From Streptomonospora wellingtoniae (GTDB lineage: Bacteria > Actinomycetota > Actinomycetes > Streptosporangiales > Streptosporangiaceae), in assembly GCF_031845375.1 (NCBI RefSeq), contig NZ_JAVREK010000012.1:78846-142845 (forward strand): a stretch of 64,000 bases of DNA, given 5' to 3'. The translations under genes were made by a program, and so were the position numbers. How positions within the stretch are numbered: the stretch's first letter is position 1; the number at the start of each line of letters is the position of its first letter. This document shows positions 47,674 to 56,714 of this stretch, piece after piece. Below the pieces are notes generated by a model. The model did no database searches. It was not told the origin of the DNA and worked only from the letters and a program-made list of their open reading frames with translations.

Positions 47674-49950
47674 CTACACCGGCTGGGCTGCGCGGACCGT
47701 GCGCCTCAGGTGCCGCGCGGTCTCGGATCCGGGGTCGGCGAGCAGCTCGGCGGGCGTGCCTTGGAACACCACCTCGCCTCCGTGGCGGCCCGGCCCGGGC
47801 CCGAGGTCGATGATCCAGTCGGCCCGGGCGACCACGTCGAGGTCGTGCTCGATGACGACCACCGTCGCGCCCGCGTCGACCATCCGGTCGAGCAGTGCGA
47901 CGAGGTCGGCGGTGTCGGACATGTGCAGCCCGGTGGTGGGCTCGTCGAACACATAGACGCCGCCTCCGCCGCCGCTCAGCTCGTCGGCCAGCTTGAGCCG
48001 CTGCCGCTCGCCGCCGGAGAGGGTGTTCAGCGTCCGCCCCAGAGCCGGATACCCCAGCCCCACCTCGTCCAGGCGTGCGAGCACGGCGTGCACCGCGGGC
48101 TGGGCGAACACGTCGCGTGCCCGGTGCACGCTGAGGGCCAGCACCTCGGCGACGGTGCGTCCGCCGAGGCGGTACCGCAGCGCCTCGGCGGTATAGCCGG
48201 TGCCTTTGCAGGCCTCGCAGGGGCTGACGACCGGGTCCATGAACGCCATGTCGGTGTAGAGCGCCCCGAGCCCGTCGCACGCCGGGCAGGCGCCCTCGGC
48301 ATTGGAGCTGAACAGCGATGCGCTGACCCCGTTCTCGCGGGCGAAGAGCCGGCGAACGGTGTCGAGGATCCCGGTGTAGGTGGCCAGGCTGGAACGGCGG
48401 GAGACCCTGATGCCGCGCTGGTCGATCACGGTGGCCTCGGGGCAGACCCGGGGCAGGTAGCCGTGGACGAGGGTGCTCTTGCCCGAGCCGGCGACACCGG
48501 TCACGGCCGTGAGTACGCCGAGGGGGATGTCCACGTCGACGCCGCGCAGGTTGTGGCGGTCCGCTCCGCGGATCGCCAGCAGGCCCGCCGGGCTGCGGGG
48601 GGCGGTCTTGGGCTCGGGTCGGCGAAGCAGGGCCCGGCCGGTGGGCGTGGGAGCGGCCGGCAGCCCTTGCGCACCGCCCTGGTAAACCACCCGCCCTCCG
48701 GCCTCGCCCGCACCCGGGCCCATGTCGACGACGTGGTCGGCCACCGCGATGACGTCGGGGTCGTGCTCGACGACCAGCACCGTGTTCCCCTTGTCGCGCA
48801 GCCGCCTCAGCAGCCGGGTGAGCCGGACGACGTCGTGCGGGTGCAGCCCGACGCTGGGCTCGTCGAAGATGTAGAGCATGCCGCTGAGGCTGCTGCCGAG
48901 GTGGCGGACGGTCTTCACGCGCTGCGACTCCCCGCCCGAGAGCGTCGCGGTGGGCCGGTCCATCGACAGGTACCCCAGCCCGATCTGCACCATGTGGTCC
49001 AACCGGTCCGCGAGCGCCTCCGCCACCGGGGCGGCGTCGCCCGCGTGCATGCCCCGCACCGCCTCCGCCAGCTCCTCGGCCTCCATCGCGGCGCAAGCGG
49101 CGATTCCGAGCCCGTCGATCCTGCTCGACAGCGCCTCCGAAGAGAGTCGGGCGCCCCGGCAGTCCGCGCAGCGGGCCTCGGTGACGACCCTGTCGAAAGC
49201 CGCGCGGGCCCTGGGCTTGAGCGCGTCGGGGTCCTTGGGCAGCCAGATGCGCTCGAACCGGGGCAGCAGCCCTTCGTAGGCGGCGGGCACCGGGCCGCCC
49301 CGGCTGGGCAGGTGCACCTCGGCCGGGGTGCCGTGCAGGAACGCCTTCCATTCGGCGGGGGTGTAGTCGGCCAGGCGCTTGTCGTTGTCGAACAGGCCGG
49401 AGTCGGCGTAGGTGCGCCACATCCAGCCGCCGACGTGGAAGGTCGGGAACCGGATCGCCCCTTCGTTGAGCGAACGGCCGCGGTCCACCAGCTCGTCGGC
49501 GTCGACGGTGCGCACAGTGCCGCGGCCGGCGCACCGGGGGCACATGCCCTGCGGGTCGTTGAACGAGAACCGGTTGGAGGGGCCGATGCGGGGACGGCCC
49601 GCGCGCGACCACAGCAGCCGCATCAGCGAGTAGATGTCGGTGGCGGTGCCGACAGTCGAGCGCGCGTCGCCGCGAAGCCGGCGCTGGTCGACGACGATCG
49701 CCGGCGCCAGGTCGTCGATCTCGTCGACGTCGGGGCGGCCGTAGCGGGGCAGCCGGTTGCGCGCGAAGGCGGTGAAGGTTTCGTTGAGCTGGCGCTGCGA
49801 CTCGGCGGCGATCGTGGCGAAGACCAGCGACGACTTGCCCGATCCGGACACGCCGGTCACGACCGTCAGGCGGCCCTTGGGGATGTCGACGGCGATGTTC
49901 TTGAGGTTGTGCTCGCGAGCGCCTGCGATGCGGATGCGGTCATGTGCCAT
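47674..49950 (-). CDS. Short UvrA paralogue (UvrA2-type ABC ATPase)
   Basis: 758 aa from ATG 49950. Two ABC modules (Walker A GVSGSGKSS and GVAGSGKST, signatures LSGGESQR and LSGGERQR) with zinc knuckles (CPRCAGRG, CPACDGLG, CEACKGTG), but the UvrB-binding segment after the first Walker A is missing, making it about 190 residues shorter than UvrA. Related UvrA2 proteins are tied to stress or drug tolerance rather than classic repair. It is divergent from a WYL regulator, with only 64 nt between. Confidence 0.9.
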   Translation of the reverse strand: MAHDRIRIAGAREHNLKNIAVDIPKGRLTVVTGVSGSGKSSLVFATIAAESQRQLNETFTAFARNRLPRYGRPDVDEIDDLAPAIVVDQRRLRGDARSTVGTATDIYSLMRLLWSRAGRPRIGPSNRFSFNDPQGMCPRCAGRGTVRTVDADELVDRGRSLNEGAIRFPTFHVGGWMWRTYADSGLFDNDKRLADYTPAEWKAFLHGTPAEVHLPSRGGPVPAAYEGLLPRFERIWLPKDPDALKPRARAAFDRVVTEARCADCRGARLSSEALSSRIDGLGIAACAAMEAEELAEAVRGMHAGDAAPVAEALADRLDHMVQIGLGYLSMDRPTATLSGGESQRVKTVRHLGSSLSGMLYIFDEPSVGLHPHDVVRLTRLLRRLRDKGNTVLVVEHDPDVIAVADHVVDMGPGAGEAGGRVVYQGGAQGLPAAPTPTGRALLRRPEPKTAPRSPAGLLAIRGADRHNLRGVDVDIPLGVLTAVTGVAGSGKSTLVHGYLPRVCPEATVIDQRGIRVSRRSSLATYTGILDTVRRLFARENGVSASLFSSNAEGACPACDGLGALYTDMAFMDPVVSPCEACKGTGYTAEALRYRLGGRTVAEVLALSVHRARDVFAQPAVHAVLARLDEVGLGYPALGRTLNTLSGGERQRLKLADELSGGGGGVYVFDEPTTGLHMSDTADLVALLDRMVDAGATVVVIEHDLDVVARADWIIDLGPGPGRHGGEVVFQGTPAELLADPGSETARHLRRTVRAAQPV

Positions 49951-49969
49951 GCGGCGACGGTAGGACTGA

Positions 49970-49992
49970 TTGCGGTCGGATCCCGGCCGCAA
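49970..49992. promoter_or_regulatory. 23-bp near-palindrome between uvrA2 and WYL gene
   Basis: TTGCGG-N11-CCGCAA with further pairing inside (9 of 11 positions symmetric). It sits in the middle of the 64-nt divergent promoter region, the expected operator of the WYL regulator. Confidence 0.5.
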
Positions 49993-50014
49993 ATTGGCGC
50001 ACACTTGGAGGGTG

Positions 50015-50968
50015 ATGGGCGGACCGAGCGGACGGATGCTGGAGCTGCTGTCCCTGCTGCAGAGCGGCCGGACGTGGACGGGGCGGGAGCTGGCCGAACG
50101 CGTCGGCGCGTCGCCGCGCACTCTTCGGCGCGACATCGACCGGCTGCGCGACCTGGGGTACCCGGTCGAGTCCACGCGCGGACGGGGCGGCAGCTACCGG
50201 CTCGTGGCGGGCCGCGCCATGCCGCCGCTGCTGCTCACCGACGAGGAGGCGGTGGCCGCGGTGGTCGGGCTGCGCCTCGCGTCGTGGGCCGGGGTGGCCG
50301 ATGCCGGGGACGCGGCGGACAACGCACTCGCCAAGCTGGAGCAGGTGCTTCCGCCCCGGCTGCGGTACCGCGTGGAAGCCGTCTCCTCCTCGACCGAGAC
50401 CGCCTCCCGCGCCCCCGCTGCCCCCGACCTGCGCACCCTGGAGCGCTTGGCCACAGCGGCACACGCGCGCAACCACGTGCGCTTCGCCTACGTCGACCGC
50501 GCCGGCCGCCGCGGCGAGCGCCGCGTCGAGCCCTGCCGGCAGGTGCTGCTGGGGCGTCGCTGGTACCTGCTGGGCTGGGACCGCGATCGCCGGGACTGGC
50601 GCACCTTCCGGCTCGATCGGATGGCGGACCTCGCCGTGCAGCCCACCACGTTCGCTCCGCGCGAGCTGCCCGGAGGCGACGCCGTCAGCTTCGTGCAGGA
50701 CAGCGCGCGCTTCCCGATCAGCCGGCATCGCGGAGTGGTGCGTTTCGCCGCCCCCGTAGAACGGGTCTCAGAGCAGCTGACCGCCGAGGCCGGCGCCTTG
50801 GAGGCCGTCGGCCCCGACTCCTGCCGTTTCGTGACCGCCGCCGACTCGTGGGAGTGGATCGCGATCACGGTGGCGATGGTCGGCGTGCCCTACACCGTCG
50901 AGGGCCCGGCAGAGCTGGTGGAGTTCACCCGCGGGCTCGCCGAGCGCATCGCCCGGGCCGCCGGGTGA
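50015..50968 (+). CDS. YafY-type WYL-domain transcriptional regulator
   Basis: 317 aa from ATG 50015 (GTG 50012 adjacent; GGAGG lies very close). It has an N-terminal HTH (RMLELLSLLQSGRTWTGREL, then VGASPRTLRRDIDRLRDLGY), a WYL domain with RVEPCRQVLLGRRWYLLGWD, and a C-terminal WCX extension. These regulators often sense single-stranded DNA or other ligands. The position points to control of the divergent uvrA2. Confidence 0.9.
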   Translation: MGGPSGRMLELLSLLQSGRTWTGRELAERVGASPRTLRRDIDRLRDLGYPVESTRGRGGSYRLVAGRAMPPLLLTDEEAVAAVVGLRLASWAGVADAGDAADNALAKLEQVLPPRLRYRVEAVSSSTETASRAPAAPDLRTLERLATAAHARNHVRFAYVDRAGRRGERRVEPCRQVLLGRRWYLLGWDRDRRDWRTFRLDRMADLAVQPTTFAPRELPGGDAVSFVQDSARFPISRHRGVVRFAAPVERVSEQLTAEAGALEAVGPDSCRFVTAADSWEWIAITVAMVGVPYTVEGPAELVEFTRGLAERIARAAG

Positions 50969-51113
50969 CCCGCGCCCGGGGCGCCGGGCGCGGCGGGCGC
51001 GGGAAGCGGTCTTTGCCGCGGCCCGGCCGCTCAACACGTCGAGCGGCCGGCGCACGCGGGCCCCACGGCCGGACCGCCGAACGCGCGGCGGGGGGGCGCG
51101 GGGCCGCTCGTCG

Positions 51114-51347
51114 TCAGCGTCGGGGCCCATCGTCCTGTTCGAGGCCGTTGAGGACGGTGGACAACTCCTGGTGCAGTTCGTCGAAGACGGCGACGTGGTC
51201 GGCGGTGGGCATGTCGTCGAGGGCCGCCAGGCGATCGCGGGCCATCTGCAGGGTTCGTTCGGCGATTCCCGCCGCCAGCTGTTCCTCAGTGGCCGCGTGT
51301 GCGTCTCCGGCCGTTTCCGTGTGGGCCAGGGGGGTTGCGTCCGTCAC
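51114..51347 (-). CDS. Small conserved helical protein
   Basis: 77 aa from GTG 51347 with AAGGG upstream; ATG 51377 or 51365 are alternatives. A single helical hairpin is predicted (EEQLAAGIAERTLQMARDRL, then DHVAVFDELHQELSTVLNGL). A small protein occupies the matching place near tlyA in Mycobacterium and Streptomyces. No function is known. Confidence 0.6.
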   Translation of the reverse strand: MTDATPLAHTETAGDAHAATEEQLAAGIAERTLQMARDRLAALDDMPTADHVAVFDELHQELSTVLNGLEQDDGPRR

Positions 51348-51451
51348 TTCCGCGCCGCCCTTCATCTGTGCGCGCATTGCCGTGCTACCGCCGCGGAGCC
51401 GACGCGCTGCCGCGGCACCGGTCCTATTGTGCGATTCCGGTCGTGCTGTGG

Positions 51452-52381
51452 CTATTGGTCGTTCTTCGTGCTGTTCTTACCACGGCTGCCGGTGCGTTTC
51501 GCGTTACTGGTCTTGGTGACGGCGCCACCGCGACCGGAACCGGTCTTTGCCTTCGTGGAGCGCTGCTGACCCTTGGCGGCGGACGACGGCTTCTTGTTGG
51601 CGGCCTGCCCGTTCGCAGAACCGCTGCCGCGCGTCGAGGCGTCGGACTGCCCGCCTTCGCCGTCGGCTGCCTCCGCCTCGGCGCTGCCGGGCTGCGAGGG
51701 CGCGCCTTCGTCGGCGGACTGCGCGGGGCCGCCGGAGTCGTCGGGCCTGTCGGACGCCCCGAATTCCGCGGTGGCCTCCTCCGCCGGTTGCGCGGCCCGA
51801 ACGGAATCCTCGGTGCTCGGCTCCGCCTGCGCCGCCGCTTGCTCGGCGCCTTCCTCGGGCGCCGCCGGCGCCGCGGCTCCGGCCGGCTCCCGCTCCTGTG
51901 CGGGTGCGGGTGCGGGTGCGGGTGCGGGTGCGGGTGCGGGTGCCTGCGATCGGACCTGTTCGGCGTGCTGCTGCACGACGGCCTGCAGTGGGACGGTCCG
52001 CGGCTGTGTGCGCTGGGCGGCCAGGCGGCGCTCCAGCTCGGCGACGCGGCGGGCCAGGCGGTCGTAGTCGGCGCGGCTGACGACCTCCGTGCGCTCCAAG
52101 GCCCGCTCCACCTCACTGCTGACCAGCGAGTGCAGCGCGTCGCGGTTGGCGTCGGCGGTCTCGATCAGCTCGCCTGCCAGAGCCTGGATGGGCGAGCCCG
52201 CGCGCGCTCCGCCTTCGGCGGGCTCCCCCGCGCCGGACGGGCCGCCGGGCGGCGCCGAGGAGGCGGGGCGCTCCTCGCCCGCCTTGAGGATGACTTTGGC
52301 CGCGGCGACAGCGCGTTTGCGGGTCAGTTCGGTGAGTCCGTTGACGGCTTCGAAATAGGCGCGCACCGCGTCGACGAGCAT
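51452..52381 (-). CDS. Phasin-like protein with Pro-Ala repeat and basic tail
   Basis: 309 aa from ATG 52381. The N-terminal 40 residues (VDAVRAYFEAVNGLTELTRK) and a coiled coil (YDRLARRVAELERRLAAQRT, about 105-125) resemble actinobacterial phasin-like polyhydroxyalkanoate regulators. The centre has a (Pro-Ala)n run encoded by hexanucleotide repeats, then an acidic Ala/Glu-rich stretch and a Lys/Ser/Gly-rich basic tail like that of PhaF, which could bind DNA. The function is uncertain. Confidence 0.6.
   Translation of the reverse strand: MLVDAVRAYFEAVNGLTELTRKRAVAAAKVILKAGEERPASSAPPGGPSGAGEPAEGGARAGSPIQALAGELIETADANRDALHSLVSSEVERALERTEVVSRADYDRLARRVAELERRLAAQRTQPRTVPLQAVVQQHAEQVRSQAPAPAPAPAPAPAPAQEREPAGAAAPAAPEEGAEQAAAQAEPSTEDSVRAAQPAEEATAEFGASDRPDDSGGPAQSADEGAPSQPGSAEAEAADGEGGQSDASTRGSGSANGQAANKKPSSAAKGQQRSTKAKTGSGRGGAVTKTSNAKRTGSRGKNSTKNDQ
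51899..51945. repeat. Hexanucleotide tandem repeat (GTGCGG)n in coding sequence
   Basis: About seven consecutive GTGCGG units on the plus strand encode Pro-Ala repeats in the phasin-like protein. The unit is a multiple of three, so slippage would change length without breaking the frame. Confidence 0.85.
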
Positions 52382-52601
52382 GGTGGCTTGCTCCTTGCTG
52401 ATGCCTGAGAAGCGGAAGGATCGGCGGTTCCACAGCGGAGTGGGACGCAGCCGTAAACGCTACCGGGCGTGCGGCCCCTACGGGCGCGCGTTCGCAGGGT
52501 CGAACGGCATTGCGGCGCAGTGCGCCGATGGGGGCGCACGGAGCGCGGGGCGCCGCGGCGCGGCGGCGCGCGAGCGCGGGCGGTGAGGCATCATTGGGCC
52601 C

Positions 52602-52952
52602 ATGGCCAGTCTTGAAGAGTGCCGGGCGGCGATCGGCAAGGTCTCGGACCGCATCATGGAGGTCGACCCCGCCGACCGGCGCAAGCACATCGCCGAGCGG
52701 ACCGTCAGTCTCACGGTGACCGACCTGGACGCCGTCTTCGACATGCGGCTGACGGAGGACGGGCTGCAAGACGTCGTCGAACGAGCGGCCGACGAGCCCG
52801 CGCGGCGTGCCCAGGTGGGGATCACCGTCTCCAGCGACGATCTCGTGGCGCTGTCCGAGGACCGCCTGGACTTCGCCAAGGCCATGTTCGGCGGCCGGGT
52901 CAAGCTGGACGCCAACTTCAGCGACCTGATGCGGCTGCGCAAACTGCTGTGA
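52602..52952 (+). CDS. SCP2 sterol-binding-fold protein
   Basis: 116 aa from ATG 52602. The SCP2 fold is visible in the alternating strands (ERTVSLTVTDLDAVFDMRLT, QVGITVSSDDLVALSEDRLD) and the ending AMFGGRVKLDANFSDLMRLR. It probably binds a lipid or other hydrophobic ligand. It is divergent from the phasin-like gene. Confidence 0.85.
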   Translation: MASLEECRAAIGKVSDRIMEVDPADRRKHIAERTVSLTVTDLDAVFDMRLTEDGLQDVVERAADEPARRAQVGITVSSDDLVALSEDRLDFAKAMFGGRVKLDANFSDLMRLRKLL

Positions 52953-53148
52953 TCCCCCTGCCCGCCTGAAGACGGGCGGTCCCTCCGCCGCCGGCGGCGG
53001 CGGCCGGGCATCTCGTGCACCGGCACCGGCACCGGCACGGACCCACCCGTGCTCCTCTCCGCGCGGCCGCCTCGGACATGCGGGACGAGGGCGCGGGAGC
53101 CTCCCACGGGCGACCGAGACGCCACGCGGGGACGGGTATCGTGCCAGC

Positions 53149-54474
53149 GTGCGGACACACTCGGGCGCGGACGCCCTCGAATTGGCGCCGCTGCGCGGGG
53201 TGCGCTACGCCGACTCCGACGCGGGCCGGTTGCTCGACTCCCCCGACTTCGACATCACCCGCGTACTGGCGCCGCCCTACGACGTGCTGGACGCGGCCTC
53301 CTTCGCGGACCTGACCCGCGCCGAACCGCACAACGCGGCGCGCTTGACCGTGCCGCCGGTCACCGTGGGCCAGCGGCCGGGGTCGGGCCCGCCCATCACC
53401 GCGGCCGACCGCTACTCGGCCGCCGCGCGGACGCTGCGCCGCTGGCTTGACGAAGGCATCCTGGTGCGCGACCGGGAACCGGCCGTCTACGTCTACGAGC
53501 AGACCCTGCCCGGCGGCGAGCGCCAGCGCGGTCTGATCGGAGCGCTGCGGCTGCCCGACCCGTCGAGCCCGATCGTCCGGCCGCACGAGCACGTCGCTCC
53601 GGGTCCGGTGTTCGACCGGGCGCGGCTCATGGCGGCCACCCAGGCCAACCCGGAGCCGATCCTCCTCCTGTACCGCGGCGGCGCCGGAGCAGCCGCGCGT
53701 ATCACCGGCACGGTGGCCGACACCTGGCCGCATCCGACGGTGGACACCACGACCGCGGACGGCGCCGACCACCGGCTGTGGGCCGTCACCGACACCGGGC
53801 TGCACGGCGAGATCGCCGCGGACCTGGCCGCGCGCACCGCGCTCATCGCCGACGGGCACCACCGCTACGCCGCCTACCAGCGGCTCAAGGCGGGCCGCCA
53901 CGGTCCGGGCCCCTGGGACCACGGACTCGCCTTGCTGGTGGACTCCGACTCCTCGCCGCCCCACGTGGGGGCCATTCACCGGGTCCTGCGCGGCCTGGAC
54001 ACCGAAGCCGCGGTGGCGGCGGCCTCCGCAGTGGCCGAGGCGGTGCCGCTGCCCGCGGACGCCGTGGGGCACCCACCGCCGGCCGCGGCGGGCGCCGACG
54101 GACCTGCACTGATGCTGGCAGCTCCCTCCGGCGGGCGGCGTTTCCTACTCCGCGTCGACCCGGCGCGGCTGGCCGCGGCCTACCCCGACCGCTCCCCGGG
54201 TTGGCGGGCACTGCCCACCGCCGCCCTGCAGTTCCTGACCGGGGTGTGGGGGCTGGGTGTGGACGACGTCGACCTCGTGCACGACGACCCCGCGGCCGCG
54301 CTGGCCGCAGCCCGGCCGGGCGACGACACGGCGGTCCTGCTGGCCCCGGTCCCGGTCGAGGAGGTCTACGCCGTCGCCGCCGGCGGGGAGCTGACACCGC
54401 GCAAGACGACGTCCTTCGGCCCCAAGCCGCGCACCGGCCTCGTCCTGCGCGCCGGAGGGCCCGGATTCGGCTGA
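53149..54474 (+). CDS. DUF1015 family protein
   Basis: 441 aa from GTG 53149. It has the family blocks RVLAPPYDVLDAASF near the N terminus, YVYEQTLPGGERQRGLIGAL, RPHEHVAPGPVFDRARLMAA and TALIADGHHRYAAYQRLK. Cytoplasmic, function unknown; some relatives are annotated as SpoOJ/ParA-linked without proof. It follows the SCP2 gene on the same strand by 196 nt, with short CACCGG repeats at 53020-53038 in between. Confidence 0.88.
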   Translation: MRTHSGADALELAPLRGVRYADSDAGRLLDSPDFDITRVLAPPYDVLDAASFADLTRAEPHNAARLTVPPVTVGQRPGSGPPITAADRYSAAARTLRRWLDEGILVRDREPAVYVYEQTLPGGERQRGLIGALRLPDPSSPIVRPHEHVAPGPVFDRARLMAATQANPEPILLLYRGGAGAAARITGTVADTWPHPTVDTTTADGADHRLWAVTDTGLHGEIAADLAARTALIADGHHRYAAYQRLKAGRHGPGPWDHGLALLVDSDSSPPHVGAIHRVLRGLDTEAAVAAASAVAEAVPLPADAVGHPPPAAAGADGPALMLAAPSGGRRFLLRVDPARLAAAYPDRSPGWRALPTAALQFLTGVWGLGVDDVDLVHDDPAAALAAARPGDDTAVLLAPVPVEEVYAVAAGGELTPRKTTSFGPKPRTGLVLRAGGPGFG

Positions 54475-54989
54475 TCCCGCGGCGACCCCCCGGTCGCGGC
54501 GGCCGCCGCGACCGCAGCGAGGGGTTCTCTCCCGCGAGGCAGCCCCCGACTGTCCTGTAGCTGTCAAGGGAATGCGATTTCCAGGTGCGATGGCTACCAG
54601 ATCGCCGGTGCTCTGGCGGGTGCAGGCGCGCGGCCGCCCGGGCCTGCCTCTCGGGCGGGACGGTGGAGTGGCGAGGCCGCAGCGAACCGGGGGCGAGGAC
54701 CCGGCTAGGGTGGGAACCGGGACATGCGCCACCGTCCCGCGGGCGGGATCGGCGTGCCGAGGCGCTCGCGGTGCGTTGCGGAGCCCGCGCCGATCCGATC
54801 GGGCAACCGGCAACCCCCGGAACCCTCGCGCCTCCTCGTCCGCAAGGGCACCGGCCGACGCGGCGGTGCCCTTGCCCCGCGGGCCGAGTACTCCGCGCCA
54901 CAGGCCGCGGACGGCCCGGACGCCGGACCGCCGCCCGCGGCCGCCGGTACGGCACCCGCCGAAGCGCGGGGCGACCACGGAGGATTCAG
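54475..54989. other. 515-nt gap upstream of the HAD gene
   Basis: It contains palindromic element copy C (54550-54612). A TAGGGT -10 candidate at 54704-54709 may serve the HAD gene, without a clear -35. No gene is recognised. Confidence 0.45.
54550..54612. repeat. Dispersed palindromic element, copy C (diverged)
   Basis: It aligns end to end with copy A: both have TGTAGC near the left arm, GCGATTTCCAG or ACGATTTCCAG in the centre, GCGATGGCTACCAGATCG or ACGATAGCTACAAGATCG on the right, and then CGGTGCT. The left arm has drifted so the outer stem is weaker. It lies 75 nt downstream of the DUF1015 stop. Confidence 0.7.
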
Positions 54990-56024
54990 ATGACCGAGGG
55001 CACGATCCTGCTCAGCGCAGGGCGGCCGCTGAACGAGTTGTACGACGCGGCCCTGCTCGACCTCGACGGGGTCGTCTACGTCGGCTCCCGCGCCGTTCCC
55101 GCCGCGCCGGAGGCCGTCGACAAGGCGCGGGCGGCCGGTATGCGGGTGGCGTTCGTGACGAACAACGCCGCGCGCACACCGGCACGCGTCGCCGAGCGGC
55201 TCCGCGCGATGGGCGTCGCCGCGGCTCCGCATGACGTGGTCACCTCGTCGGAGGCGGCCGCACGACTGATCGCCGAGCGCGTCCCGGCCGGTTCGGCGGT
55301 CCTGGTCGTGGGTGACACCGGACTGCGGATGGCACTGCGCCGACACGGGCTGAGTCCGGTGTCGACGGCCTCGGACCGGCCGGCCGCCGTGGTTCAGGGC
55401 TACTCCCCTCGGTTGAGCTACGACCTGATGGTGCAGGGCGCGCTCGCGGTCGATGCGGGAGCGTTGTTCGTGTCCGCCAACGGCGACGCGACCGCGCCCC
55501 TGGACTTCGGTGTGCAGCCGGGCAACGGCGCGGCCACCCGCGTCATCGCCCACGCCACGGGACGGGAACCGCTTGTGGCGGGCAAGCCCCAGCGGCCGCT
55601 GCACGAGGAGGGCGTGCTGCGCACCGGAGCGCAGACTCCGCTGGTGGTGGGCGACAGGCTCGACACCGACGTCGAGAGCGCCACCGTGCGCGGTGTCGCG
55701 AGCCTGCTGGTGTTCTCCGGCGTGACGACCCCCGCCCGAGCGGTGGCCGCCGCTCCCGAGCACCGCCCCGCCTACCTCGCCTGGGACCTGTCGGGCCTGA
55801 ATCAGATGCATCCCGAAGTCCGTGCGGAGTCCGGTCGAGCGGTCTGCGGCGGGTGGACCGCCGAACTGCGGGAGGGCCGGCTGCGTCTGTCGGGGCAGGG
55901 CCGACGCCTCGACGGACTGCGCACCGTATGTGCGTGCGCGTGGGCCGCCCATCCCGATGCCGCACCTGCGGAGGGCCTCGCCGGCGAAGCCCTCGCCCAA
56001 CTGGGGCTGCCGGACGAGAGCTGA
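54990..56024 (+). CDS. HAD-IIA family phosphatase
   Basis: 344 aa from ATG 54990 with GGAGG six bases upstream. Motif I ALLDLDGVVYVG, motif II VTNNAAR, the lysine in LVAGKPQRPLHEE and motif IV VGDRLDTDVESA are typical of NagD-type phosphatases (4-nitrophenyl phosphate, glycerol phosphate or pyridoxal phosphate). A homologue lies near tlyA in Mycobacterium. A C-terminal extension of about 90 residues is of unknown use. Confidence 0.9.
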   Translation: MTEGTILLSAGRPLNELYDAALLDLDGVVYVGSRAVPAAPEAVDKARAAGMRVAFVTNNAARTPARVAERLRAMGVAAAPHDVVTSSEAAARLIAERVPAGSAVLVVGDTGLRMALRRHGLSPVSTASDRPAAVVQGYSPRLSYDLMVQGALAVDAGALFVSANGDATAPLDFGVQPGNGAATRVIAHATGREPLVAGKPQRPLHEEGVLRTGAQTPLVVGDRLDTDVESATVRGVASLLVFSGVTTPARAVAAAPEHRPAYLAWDLSGLNQMHPEVRAESGRAVCGGWTAELREGRLRLSGQGRRLDGLRTVCACAWAAHPDAAPAEGLAGEALAQLGLPDES

Positions 56025-56222
56025 GTGGCCCTTCTGCCACCGGTGAGGCCTCCGCCATCGGGGGCGCGTCCGACCCCCGCGGATTCCCGCAGAACCCCGT
56101 CCCGGCCCGGTCGGCGCATCCCCGTGCGCCGACCGGCGCACCTCAGCACACCACGGCGCCGCGGTCCCGTGCCCGGCGGACGGCCCGTACCCCGCCGCCG
56201 CGCACGGGAACGGAACGCCGCA

Positions 56223-56714
56223 TCACCCCCGGGCGGCCTCTGCTGAAGCAGCGGGGTCGGGGCAGCGGCTGACGCGCTGGACGGCGCGGGCCTCGATCTC
56301 CACGACGCTCGCCGACCCCTTCGGCGACCTCCAGAAGCGCCTGCGGAGTGCGCCGCTGACCTGGACGACGTCGCCGAGCCGCCACTCGCGGGTGCGCTCC
56401 TCGATGGCCTGCTGGAAGCTCACGCAGGTGATGGGGTCGGCCGACTGGCTCGGGCGCTGCTGCGCAGGCGCGCGTGCGATCGAGACCCGCCAGGTGGTCA
56501 GCCGGTCGCCGCTGGCGAGCTCGCGGACGTAGGGCTCGGCGGTGATGCGTCCGGCGACGACCACCTCGTTGCGGTGGCCCGCCTCGCGCCCGCTCTCGCG
56601 GTCGAGCGCCGCCTTGGCGGGTCGCCGCGCGCCGGCACGATCGGGTGCGGCGGGCTCGGTGGGAACGGTCGCGGGCGCCGGGGCGGTGGCCGTGGTACCG
56701 GTCGTGTCGGGCAT
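56223..56714 (-). CDS. ssb: Single-stranded-DNA-binding protein, short form
   Basis: 163 aa from ATG 56714 with GGGAGG upstream. A disordered Ala/Pro-rich N terminus of about 45 residues precedes one OB fold (HRNEVVVAGRITAEPYVREL, LTTWRVSIAR, WRLGDVVQVSGALRRRFWRS). The glycine-rich acidic tail of housekeeping SSB is absent, so this is a paralogue, perhaps linked to competence, sporulation or mobile DNA. Confidence 0.85.
   Translation of the reverse strand: MPDTTGTTATAPAPATVPTEPAAPDRAGARRPAKAALDRESGREAGHRNEVVVAGRITAEPYVRELASGDRLTTWRVSIARAPAQQRPSQSADPITCVSFQQAIEERTREWRLGDVVQVSGALRRRFWRSPKGSASVVEIEARAVQRVSRCPDPAASAEAARG

Noticed and set aside
46180..51519. Very long open plus-strand frame opposite nadK, tlyA and uvrA2
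   Set aside because: It runs antisense through well-recognised genes; the translation is Arg/Gly/Ala-rich with no domain. Such frames are expected in DNA with very high third-position GC.
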